DNA from: Polytrichum commune
Taxonomy: Eukaryota > Streptophyta > Polytrichopsida > Polytrichales > Polytrichaceae
Direction: 5' to 3'
DNA: 64,000 bases
Assembly (NCBI GenBank): GCA_950295325.1
Contig: OX485808.1
Coordinates: 28,786,527-28,850,526 of the forward strand
This document shows, piece after piece, positions 47,701-58,360 of this stretch. The translations under genes and the position numbers were made by a program. Each line of letters opens with the position of its first letter. Within the stretch, counting starts at the first letter, position 1. The notes beneath the pieces were generated by a model. That model searched no databases and was not told where the DNA came from. It saw only the letters and a list, made by a program, of their open reading frames with translations.

Positions 47701-49796
47701 TACTCTTGTGACAGACTCTTCTCCATTGGGTATGTAGCCTCATGAGAATGATTTACTGCCTTTGGGACATTCATCTACATGTGATACCACATACGTAGTG
47801 AATGCCTTCTTATTTGTCTTTTTGTTGCGCAACAAATAATGAGACCTTTGTGCCTAATAGCTGTAGTTATGTTCCTGTTGCGCAGGGACTAGTCAAAGTG
47901 CGTTGGATCCCTTTCAGTCAAATAAGCTGGCACGGATCCTTCAGGGTCATGATCCCCGCAATGGGATGAGCATTGGGGATGAAGAGGACGGCGATGCCGC
48001 AACCTCTCGGAGTCCCCCGTGGGGCATCAAACGTGAACATCAACGGAATGGAGCACAAAACTGGTTTCGCCGTCCAGACGGAACTCCGGTTGTTGAGAAT
48101 ACTTGTGTGCAGCAAGGTGGAGTACAGCAGAGACAGGAATACACTGGACTGCTGAACTTGCAGAAGCAGACTGTAGAGAAACAGCAGTTGAGGTTGTGTG
48201 TACAGACCTTGCGTGACCATCACAAGGAAACGACATCCTTTGACATGGGTGCGACTTCCTTTCAGACGAGCCCAAGAATGTCTGCTGTTTCTTCATTTGC
48301 AGGAATGCATCCTGTGGAAACAAACGAGCTTCACCTTTCTGAGCTCCACCTTTCTGTGAATACTTCTGGTATGGAGCAGCCTCTGAGCAGCACAGCGACA
48401 ACTGCACAGTGGACAGGGCTTGCCGGACCTGCAAACGTCCATACGGGAACATCCCTACCAGTTCGTGAACCTCCCTGCTCTACAATCCCACGTTGGCTCA
48501 CTACTCCCAAGCCTTCTCTGCCATCCAGTGGGACAGCACCTGCATCTTGCCCTGGTGGGGCAGGAAGAGGAGCCTTGCTGCCTAGCACCTCGCCCAACAA
48601 TGAGCCACTGCTACCCAATAGCTTTCCCAGTCAAATCTTGTCATATGAGATGTGGGACAAGGTAGAGCAGGACCAGAATGGTGGCTTAGCTCAACAACCA
48701 GCAGAGCAGCAGTGCAAGCTGTTTGGTTTCGACTTGACTGACAAGTCGGCGCCAGTAAATGTTCCAGCGGCCGCTCGGTGTGAAGATTCGGAAGGAACAG
48801 GACTTTGGTCTGCTCAAGATCACTCACCTCCATGTTCTGTAGAACAAGCCAGTAAACCTGCAACTGAAGGTTCTAAAGGGCATACTGTACCTTTAAGGAG
48901 TGGCACCAAGGTGAGCGGAGTGTTCTATGTATTGTATTTGCTTCTGGAAGACACTAGTGTCATCAGGTTTGTTTGTGAGGTATGTGGCCCTATTGTGGGC
49001 ATTTCCAACTTCACATATAATTTTGATAGTTGGATTGAATTGGGAATTGTCTCATCCCTGTTAGCAATTGTGAATCATGCAAACTGTCTTTTCAAGTTCA
49101 GAATGGGAGTTGAGATGCAAAAGTTAGAGGAGGGCAAAGTGAATACTCTTTCTCATCAGATTGTCACAATTAGGCACTCCCAATAATGTTAACAGTGGAA
49201 TCTAGAATTGTTAAGTGGTTAATGTATTGAGAAGAGAGACCACATAAGGCCTATGTACTGCAAGTAGCATTCTCATGGTCCTGGAACCTATAAGGGATTT
49301 GCTTAGTCCCTAATTGAGAGATTGCTGTGTTGTAGGTTTCCCAAAAGGGAAAAGTAGGTCGCACAATCGATCTTAAAAAGTGTGAAAGCTACGTGGAGCT
49401 GAGGCGCATGCTAGCGACACTTTTCAATCTGGAAGGGCAGCTTGATGATGTTACCAAGGGCTGGGAAGTGGTGTATACGGACCATGAGGATGATGTTCTA
49501 CTTGTGGGAGACGATCCTTGGGAGTAAGTCACTTCATGATCCAGCACTTCAAAAATAAATGAGGCCCAGTTCTTGTAATGAATTTCTTATATCTCTTGGT
49601 TGCTATGTGGAGAAGTTGTGTGCACTTTTCTTTGTTAATGTTTTTTCTTGTGGTTTGAAACAGAGAGTTTTGTGGTTGCGTGCGGAGCCTCAAAATCCTG
49701 TCTCCAGCTGAGGCTGCAGGGCAGAACGTCGGGAAACATGCTTCTATCAGCTCTGAGGAGGATGAGTGGGGCTGTCCAGGACACAGCAGTGGCTGA
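44794..49796 (+). CDS. ARF: Auxin response factor, class B (ARF3/ARF4-like) with PB1 domain, 848 aa
   Basis: Nuclear transcription factor that binds TGTC-type auxin response elements. Class B members are generally repressors. Coding exons, all GT-AG: 44794-44991, 45194-45292, 45401-45457, 45620-45772, 45985-46069, 46339-46429, 46693-46857, 47132-47251, 47497-47729, 47886-48910, 49336-49523, 49664-49796 (2547 nt including TGA; phases agree throughout). The start ATG is the first in frame and gives MSESFS. Domains: dimerisation region beginning [14 protein letters not shown]3 about residues 136-240 ([35 protein letters not shown]); auxin-response domain 256-372 ending RVSPWEIEP; middle region 373-742, Ser/Pro/Gln/Gly-rich, with R-I-L-Q-G-H-D at 417-423 and the repression-type motif KLFGFDL at 678-684; PB1 about 742-815 with the basic-face Lys and the acidic YTDHEDD...GDDPWEEF face. 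Oddities: RGHPRRH where RGQPRRH is usual, a diverged tasiR-ARF site and an open intron 11. ARF3-type proteins of flowering plants lack PB1; this one has it. Family assignment is certain, subclass likely. Confidence 0.93.
47933..47953 (+). promoter_or_regulatory. Diverged tasiR-ARF target homologue inside the ARF CDS
   Basis: In the reading frame this segment encodes R-I-L-Q-G-H-D (residues 417-423), aligned to the K-V-L-Q-G-Q-E that carries the TAS3 tasiR-ARF site in ARF2/3/4. Compared with the canonical 21 nt site (complement of UUCUUGACC...GACCCC) I count 14 matches and 7 differences, one of which would be a G:U wobble. Position and frame match; pairing looks weak. Confidence 0.5.
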
Positions 49797-50700
49797 AGGA
49801 AATGTTATATGGTTTTACATGTGGACATTCTTGTATGAGAGTTTTTGGTGTGCATCCTGTTGCAGGATTGAACTATTCGGCAAGTAGGCTTTTTTTTCTC
49901 CTTTCTGGAGAGTTTTGATTCCCAAGAGCCTCTGCCTTTGTTTGTACAGAAGTACTACAGGTCCAAATGTTGATCAGGAACACCTATTATTGTATACATC
50001 GGCTAATGTAATCAGGTAATATTCCTAGAGTTTATTGTGGTGGAAACTGAGCTGGTGCCATCTATGGCTGCTTTTGTGGTGGGATTAATGGAGCACAGAA
50101 ATCAAGTATGTTCGCCAGGCAACTGGGTGGAACACCTCCCCCCTTTCAGTTTTTGGGCTCCATGTATGTGATAGTGTCATGCTTGTGATGGTGTCCATGT
50201 ATGTGATGGTGAAGGACCCTGCACTACGAATCATGAGATCTTCTTGGATGTGCATACTGAGACTCTAGAGGCTTGTTCTGGCACAGTTGCAACTCAGATG
50301 AAACATTAATCTGAATGTAGGTTTCACCCGTTTACATGTTTGAGCTTTGAAAACAAACTTGTCCATTCTTTGGGTTGTCTTGCTTATTTTGTTATGACAC
50401 CAGGAACCAACAGGTGCATCAATCGATGCCATGATTGACTGAACTTTTGTTCATGAACTATTGTAGTTGCTGATTGGGAATTTAAGAGGTTTTTGGGATA
50501 AGGTCTTCGCAGCATCTTGTCTTGGAAGACAATTTTGTAAACATAAATGTGACCTGTACTTTGACCTGAATTACAAGTTCAATATAAGTTATTTCTATTC
50601 ACATATATCTTTTATAACGTGTCCCCCCATCTGGATACATTCAGACACATCCACCTCACTCTGGACATGTTATATGGTCTAGCAAATTTCTATAAGTTTA
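49797..50700 (+). other. ARF 3' untranslated region and downstream flank
   Basis: It follows the TGA at 49794-49796 and is T-rich with GT-rich words, like plant 3' UTRs. The poly-A site could not be fixed: no clear AATAAA cluster was found. A second short open frame across exon 13 in another phase is incidental. Confidence 0.45.
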
Positions 50701-50835
50701 TAATCAATTGCCTATTCTCTTCCCAATGAAATTTTTGTTAGATTATGATCATTGGACAGTGGACTCAATGGAGTGGTGGGCCTAACCTCTGAGTTTAGGC
50801 TCGCCTCTCAATCAGGTCCACTCACAAGCTGTAAA

Positions 50836-50956
50836 GGGTTCGTTTCCATGTAAGCCGCTCGCCCACCAGACTCTAGTGGCAATGTAGATTTCACTTGATG
50901 GAATCTACATTCCCACTAAAATCTGGTGGGCAAGTGGTTTACATGGAAACTAACCC
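50836..50956. mobile_element. 121 bp foldback MITE
   Basis: GGGTTCGTTTCCATGTAAGC on the left and the inverse of GGGTTAGTTTCCATGTAAAC on the right continue as arms of about 60 bp (GCCCACCAGA, TAGTGG, AATGTAGATT) around a tiny loop near 50895. The flanks are AAA and TAA, close to a TWA duplication, so it may be Harbinger-type. It lies just downstream of the ARF gene. Confidence 0.75.
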
Positions 50957-51964
50957 TAAGTCGGGCACATCACTTAGATGTAAGTCCACTAACGGTTGCG
51001 AGGCATGTCCACCGTTTATTTCATTGGCTATTGAGCTTGACACCATAGTCAAGTCGATCCAATGGCCATAATTTAATCCATCAATTTGAATACTTAATCC
51101 AATAGCCCTTATAAATGTATGAAGGCCATGTGCACCGTATACCAAGACCATGTGACACTTGTCTATGACGAAGAAGGTACGATGGCTATAATTGAGAATG
51201 TTCGCAGGACATGACCCACTCGACACTTAACGAGAGCATGGCAAGTCAAAGGGGCCATGTATAGGCTTCCCCTCTCATCTATTATTGAATGGTTATTAAG
51301 AATGTTCTATCTTGGCTTATTTTAGAAATGCTTTTTGTTTTGTAAATTACCCATATTGTGAGCCGTGTTCCTAAGCTATGTACACCGATGTGTGCAATTA
51401 GGTTGCTTCTTTTACCCATGCAAATTACCTTTGGGTCAAAAGTATATTATAAAATCTGATAACTTTGTTGATTTTTTCGTATATAGCAACTCTAGTATAG
51501 ATAAGAATTCTTGTGTTTAGTTACTGTGGTAATAAATGTCCAAAATAGTGTGGATTGTTGGTATATTGGCATGGGGCGACCTAATTGCACATATCTGTGT
51601 AGATTTTAATGGGGTTTCATTTCACATGGTCCCATGAATCGCAATGCCATAACTACTTGCGGTAGTTATAGACTTACAGTCTGATTGAATATGGTAAACA
51701 TGTAATCCCATGTGGTGAACATAGATATCTGCATGATGGGAAAATGGATAGATAAAAAAAACAGATGATGTTTTAAGTGAAAGTTTTCTTGCAATTTTCA
51801 AAATTTTAGATCGATTGTTTGGACAAGTTTCAATTTTGGTTCAGGCTTAACTTGTGTGACAGTGCTTTTATTCGTTTGATATGATTGTGTTAAAAACCCA
51901 CTTTTAGTTTCACAAACGTGACTTTTGATTACATGCTTCTCCTTTGAAGCTCGTTCCTTTTAAA
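50957..51964. other. Gene-free DNA
   Basis: No gene was found. The segment 51380-51610 resembles 33680-33910 (ATGTGCAATTAGG, GTCCAAAATAGTGTGGA, ATGGGGC) and is therefore another low-copy dispersed repeat. Confidence 0.4.
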
Positions 51965-52065
51965 CTTAACGCCGGTGTCAACTCCACTTCAAAATAAACC
52001 TCCGGGTTTTTATAATCAATAAAGCTTTTATGTTGGATGGAAGAGTGGTACGTTCGTATGTGACA
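51965..52065 (+). repeat. Dispersed repeat R4
   Basis: It contains CTTTTATGTTGGATGGAAGAG and preceding blocks shared with 7900 and 12080. Confidence 0.4.
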
Positions 52066-52088
52066 ATTCCCTCTTGCCCTCTTGACTT

Positions 52089-52225
52089 GTCTCGCTTATG
52101 CTTCTCACCCTTCCATAGCCTTGAAAATACTTGTGGGATCAATAGTACCATGGGGGATAGAAGGTGACTTATTTGTCCCATGAGCATTCTTGAGGCTATG
52201 GAAGGGTGAGAAATACAAGTGAAAC
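52089..52225. mobile_element. 137 bp foldback hairpin
   Basis: TTCTCACCCTTCCATAGCCT on the left is repeated as its exact inverse at 52193-52212. The arms extend outward with more mismatches (CTCGCTTATG against GTTTCACTTGTAT-type) and inward to TGTGGGA/TCCCATG. It is probably a small MITE. The target duplication is unresolved. Confidence 0.6.
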
Positions 52226-54367
52226 CAATTAGGGTGGGAAGAAACACACCACATCGAGTCCCAATTGGATGGTTCTATATGCGTGTCTCAAATATGGCTA
52301 GGGATTTGTGGCGTCTATGTAAACTCATCCATTGGAAAGGTGAAAAATGCAGTGAACCATTCTATAGCGTGCAAATAATTATTTCTAGAACATTTGACTC
52401 CAGAGGCGAAATTGAAGACCTCAAATAACCCCAATGGGATCCAGCTAGGAATGAGTTTGGCCCTCAACTTCTTGGGAGCCTTATTTTTACTAGATTATGG
52501 TCATGCACGATGGATGATTTTACATAGACACTACAAACCCCAAGCTGTCTCGATAGGATGTGATGTAACAATTAGCATGAAACTGATAGAAATGTCAATA
52601 TCAAAAGCTTGATTTGGAAAACCCAATTTTTATCATAATTAGGAGTTAGACCTAATTAATCAAAGAGTTACTAGCAGTAAATATACAACTACAATATAAT
52701 GTGTATGTATAACTATAATAGCAAATACACATTAGTGGAAAGGGTGCGTTAACTTTGAGAACATGAAACCAAACGTTAATTTCACCATGAAATCATGTTT
52801 TCATGGTGTAGAAAGTGCATTTTCCAGGGTCGATAATTGAACCTTTAAATTTTTGCTTTGTAAAACCGCATTATATTGTGGAAGGGGTGAAAAGTCTATA
52901 CAAAAAATGGGACAAAATTACCACTTATGGAGAGAAAATCTATATTGATGCCATTAGTATTGCATTTTTTGCTTCCAATGGAAATGCATCCTAAAGACCC
53001 ACAAATGATTTGTATTGGCATGCAACCATTTGCGTCTAAATCCATAAATTATAAGCCCCGATACTTAGGCCCAATAGAGAGGTTAAGAGCTCAAAGAATG
53101 GAGCCTTCTCATTGGCGAGGAGTTGTTACTCATGCTTGTCCATTCAAGTCCTATTTACATTCGAGCTTTCAATTGAACAACTTGAACTTCTCACAAAAGC
53201 TACAAGGCTTAAATGGCACCTTGACGGGTCCCATGTGGAATGCCTATGACAATCTCTTAGTCAAAAATTTAAGCTACCACCTTATGCTTGACCTCTTAAC
53301 ATTCCCAAGCCCAATCCAATGGAGATTCAAGCATTGTTCAATTCAAAAATGTTTATCTTTGTGTTATTCATGTAATTTTATTTGGTACCATTCCCCCCTT
53401 GATATCTCACTTTGAGCTTGGCCAAACAAAGAAATAGGTAGAAAAAAAGTTTTTTAAAAAAAAAAAAAACCATATGTGCTTTCCACTAGTGTGAATGCGA
53501 TCATGTCGATCCTCATCCTAACATGTTCAAGAGTCCCCTTGATACATGAGAGGATGTATTACCTACCTTTGGGTAGGTGGGCTCTGGTGGTGGTGATGCT
53601 TAAAAAAGGAGGGTGGGGGGAGGGAAGTGTGTCAGGCCCAACCTCCAACGTGTGCAACTTGGGTTGCCATCATGCTTCAATAAAAGTGCACTTGGATACA
53701 AACGGAAGTATGAATCCTAAATTAGACATTCTCAAACATTGCCATGCATTGTGTCCACGTTGAAAAAAATTCAAATTTATGTATTTCGTGCAAACTATGC
53801 AATACGAAGACAATGTAATGGTCAACATTTTCATAACAAAGATCAAGACTAGGGATGAGATTTTTTGAGATCCCTTGGCAATGTACATGCAAACATAAAT
53901 GTCCATATTACATTGCAAGCGTACTTGCGGATTTCCCAACGGAGTGTTTGTAATTTTTTTTTTGGAACAGTGTAGAAGCAAGCTGGAATTTGCTTATATC
54001 TCATGCAAAGAAACCTCAAATGATGAAATTTATTTTGGTGATTGTAGATTGCTCCAACTTACCAAGTTTTCTTATTTGGATACAGATCAGAATAAGTTCA
54101 CCTTCTATGTGCAATTGAGCTTTGCAAAATGTGTTGACGACAATAGAGCTATCTATATAATGTGGTGGAATGCCGAGAAAAATCATGTAACTTGCTTGAA
54201 CAATATGCCGAGTTCTAATTCCGGATGCTTGCACATGTGACATTAAAAACTTAGCACAAGTTAGCACTTTCCATAAAGTAAAGAGGTACTCTGTAACTCA
54301 TCCCGCATCCACTATATTTCCAAAGTGAACGGTCAAATGACCTCCCTCCTAGGTGCGCCCCAGACAC
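52226..54367. other. Gene-free AT-rich DNA
   Basis: It contains a 162-codon ATG-started open frame on the plus strand (52927-53415) with no motif I recognise, and a poly-A tract at about 53454-53469. No splice-supported gene was found. Confidence 0.3.
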
Positions 54368-54370
54368 TCA

Positions 54371-54866
54371 GGGCCACTTCACACACGAGACTGAGAGCCC
54401 ATGACCATTACACTTCAAGCACTCTCATTGGTGGAAAAAACGGAGCCGGTCCAAGTTCGCTTCACACTACGCTTGAGGGACCAACGGTGTATGTGAATGC
54501 AAGATGGATGTAAAGTCTACATGGATTCTTACATGGCATCGAATGGATTATGTTTCATGGTGACTTGGACTATTTTCAACAACCACCTCTTGGAGGTAGG
54601 TCTAACACAAAATCGGGAGACCGTGGCACTCTAAACGCTCACAACTATTGATTTATTCAATTTTTATCATGTGTGAGGATGCGCATGAATCGACATTTAT
54701 TGAAATAGCATTTGGCTGAGGACCCGGTCACATGACTTTATGCTACACTTGAGGGTCCGTGACCGAACTACATGATTTTGGAGGTGTGCTGGGACGGCCT
54801 TTGGACACTTTCTTTTGGGCTCACAATTTCATGGTCACGGCTCCTGGCTTGTGTGTGAAGTGGCCT
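54371..54866 (+). mobile_element. Tourist/PIF-Harbinger-like MITE M1, copy F
   Basis: GGGCCACTTCACACACGAGA to the inverse TGTGAAGTGGCC(T), flanked by TCA on the left and TTA on the right: one substitution in an original TTA duplication. It is collinear with the other copies. Confidence 0.85.
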
Positions 54867-55559
54867 TTATTTTCATGTGCAATTTGTGTATTTTGCATGC
54901 GTAGTGAGTTTAATGTCCATGTGGGTTTCTGTGAGAGGCGAAAGAGGGTGAAGCTCAATCCATGTAGATCCGCGCATTATTAATTGGACGAGTGGGTGCC
55001 TAATTGATCCACAGTTGGATGTTTGGTTGAGTGTCCAACACTCAAGGGTTTAACCAAATAGGGTCTTCATGTTTTGTGTTCAATGGCTCAAACATTGATT
55101 CTAATCAAGGGTTTTAGTGCGCATGCACCCAGCCAATTGAGGGATTTGTACCCAAATGTGCAAGGGTATGTTCATGTGGGATGGATTTTGTACCCAATCA
55201 AGGGTGGAAGTTGATCAAAGTGCCAGACATTCGAGGGTTCAACCAAACATTCAAGGGGCAGTGGCCAATCAAAGCATGAAAACTAAGATATGAGCAGTCA
55301 GTAATGAGCGGTAACATGTGAGCAATGAGCAGTATCTTGTGAGGGATAAATATAAACATGCAGACATTCTCATAGTTTATGTTATAGGTGTTCAAGTAAG
55401 TGTCAATGAGGATGGTCTTGTTAAAGAGGTGGATGCCACCTAGTTGGCCTGCCCTCGGGATGATGAAAGGGGGAACTATCCATCTTGTTTCTTACTTCAT
55501 ACAACCTATTCCTACTTCAAAGACACATAAAATAAAGACACATTATTTAGCCACCTATG
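54867..55559. other. Gene-free DNA
   Basis: Repeated phrases such as CAAGGGTT, AACCAAA and GTGTCCAACACTCAAGGG suggest drift or an old repeat. No boundary was found. Confidence 0.3.
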
Positions 55560-58360
55560 ACTCATGCATCAATTTCTCCTAGTCCGAAGATCGGAGATCC
55601 ATCAGACCCCCTATAGAAGCCCCACACTTAACCCTGAACATCAAAGAATGCAACCTGGACAAAAACATCCACGTATCTCAACCGACTATCCAAATCCAAA
55701 GACCCAACTCACGTATTTCACTAGACATGAGCATGCATCGTCTCCATCCTACTCACAAGACTCTAGTGCATGTGGGAAAGACTCACACAAAATAAAACAC
55801 ATGATATGGCCAACTTCCTCTAACCACCCCCACAAGACTTTGCCATCGAAATACTTTGGCTAGCTCAAAGATATGTCATAATCTTACCAAAGAAGAAACC
55901 AAAAAAATGCAATTCTAGCAACAATCTCCAAACACTCCACCCATCTACATTAAACATACTAATCGAGGCTTATTAAATCACACATTCGTACTACTCCTCA
56001 CCACTCACATGCCCAACACAACTCACAAAATGCAACTTGCCACACAATCGCAACATAATCTTTAGCTCATCTGGACTAGTAAAATCCTCAAAATGGATGG
56101 GTCGACCATAGAAGCTATCCATTGGGCAAGAATGGCCACTAAAGAGGACCCCTCGATCACAATCATGATCATATGGAACCACCACACCCCAAAATTCCTA
56201 GAAACACACCAACATATGCACCCAATCCTCACCATCCCCCCCCCCCCAAAACACCTTAGAATAAAACCCCACACCCGAATGGCCCCAATACGTACACCAA
56301 CATGAAAACCAATTCACATTGATAATATGCATCCACAACCAAAGAAGCCCTCCAGGAAACCAACAACTAATTCAAAACCTCATGGCCAACAACCCAGACT
56401 CATATATTACAGAGGCAAATTCACAAAACTATAGCAAGCAACCCCAAAAACCACCCCAACAACCTTACATAGCAATACTACCCCCAAATACAATCCACAA
56501 CAATGCATATACAAAGATGATTCTTTCATATCACCAGACGAACATGGCATAGGAAACATTGCTAGCTCAAGATTGTAAGGTTCAAATAATGACATTTATA
56601 TTGTAGGAAGACTCCTTGAACTACCAAACATACTATGTGCGGAGCTCTACACTCTATTCATTGCCCTCACTGCCACAAAATACCAATTGCAAAACACATA
56701 GATTTTTAATGACGACCTCAACAACATATATCTCATTAACAATCACATCCGCCACCCTTCATCCAAGCACAACCACCCTGACGAACTACTTATCTCAATC
56801 ATAGTCCACCAAAATCTATGGACCAAACACAACATAATAATAGAAATAGTTAGAGCACACATCGGAATCAGGCAACGACATTGCATACCAACTAGCAAAC
56901 GAAGGAACTAGCCGCAACAAACCAACCCCCACACCCTACATACACGTCGCACACACCATACCTTATTGGCTCAATGGAACCCCAACAAGCAAACATCACG
57001 GAAAAATCTACAACCTCCAAACATACATAAACAAATACCCCCGCGAACATGAACTACGAATTGCAAAATATAAATTTGCATATGTCAAAAAATGGGTGTC
57101 TAACGAGCAATTCAATCAAAAACTCTCAAACCACTTTTGGAGAGCCTCAGGCATATCTAATGCACAAATTACACAAACCTTAAAAGTCCGATATGCCCAA
57201 TACATGGGAACCACTGAAAGAACACCTTTTGGCCACTACCATATCCTAACCCCAACTCTCCGGGGGGGGGGGGGGCAGTGTGTTAACAAGTTAAGGATAT
57301 AGGTGCGAACAACCACTATTTTATAGGGGGGTATTACTTTCAATTCTCTTCTTTTTTTCACATGCTATCATTATGTAAATTTCTACTTTGGATTAATAGA
57401 AAAATGGCTTGCATTACTTATAATTCCAAATTACCTATTATTCCATACCCTATAGTACTTTAAAGATGTCTAGTGCCATTTTTGATACCCTATATTACTC
57501 TTAAGTCCATTTATAATTTTTTTCCCCCATGTTTTAAAAATACCCTATCATTTGTTCGCATGTATATTGCTACTCCAACCAATGACTACCCCCCCCCCCC
57601 CCCCGAGCCCCAACTACACACTTTGTCCAAACCACAAAATTGATGATGTGGCCACACCTACTCTCCACTTGCACCCATCCACATATAAAAGGCCTTCGCA
57701 TAGCCCGACACAACAAAGTAGTACATCAAATAACCCACACACTTCAATCCAACAAACACATAAAGTGTTGTACACTAGTAAATGCCGGCAACCAACACAA
57801 CCAACCTCAAGACATCACAATTTCAGAATGGTTAATACAATGCACATGCCTCCCCAACACATGTACATGTATGGCGCGTCTAAAACTTGACATATTATGT
57901 ATACTAGTCCCCCCCCCTCCCCCATAGATAGCCGTACACCCATCCCCCTAAACTCAGTAAAAACCATACAATTCATAAAATCACCTATTATCATGATAAT
58001 TCCCAAATATTGCCATAAGAGAAAAAATACAAACAAATATGACCCCCTCATTCAGACTACGGGATGAAATATTACTCCCTTTATTACCGTCACAACATGG
58101 GTACAAGGAGCCATACACAAACAATCACTTTAAGCCCTAGAAAACTCAAAATACCCTCTTGAGAAGTCAGATAACTCATGAAATATATAGATCAAGTAGG
58201 CATAAAATACCTCACATACCTTGTCTTAAATAAAAGAAAGCTCGACAACAACCAAGCCCTAGTCAACTTGCCCCCATGAACCCAAACACCCACACCTAAT
58301 TCACCAAAAACTCATAGACAACCCCCCCCCCCCCCCCCTTGAAACTATTATTAGAGGAGC
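55560..58360 (+). pseudogene. Decayed LINE: RNase H-like segment and C-terminal region, C-rich sense strand
   Basis: Read on the plus strand across several frames, this is the 3' part of a non-LTR retrotransposon. An RNase H-like core is visible at about 56600-56900: AELYTLFIALTATKYQ, then IFNDDLNNIYLINNHIRHPS and an R-A-H-I-G-I match. A tail domain follows at about 57090-57260 (KLSNHFWRASGISNAQITQT ... RYAQYMG). A further conserved block lies at 57640-57900 (WPHLLSTCTHPHIKGLRIAR ... CTLVNAGNQHNQPQD). Many stops and frameshifts and several long C- or G-runs disable it. The sense strand is strikingly C-rich and G-poor compared with neighbouring DNA. The 5' half (endonuclease, reverse transcriptase) was not recognised. 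Clade is uncertain. Confidence 0.65.
57589..57604 (+). repeat. Poly-C tract
   Basis: A run of 16 C. Others in the same decayed LINE lie at about 56240-56248 and 58322-58338, with a G-run at about 57264-57275. Confidence 0.9.

Noticed and set aside
48027-48863. Antisense and alternate-frame ORFs of 81-141 codons across the big ARF exon
   Set aside because: Shadows of the real coding frame, which is supported by exon phases and family homology.
52927-53415. 162-codon ATG-started open frame
   Set aside because: No recognisable motif, no splice or promoter support, AT-rich context. The length alone is not convincing in a 64 kb window.
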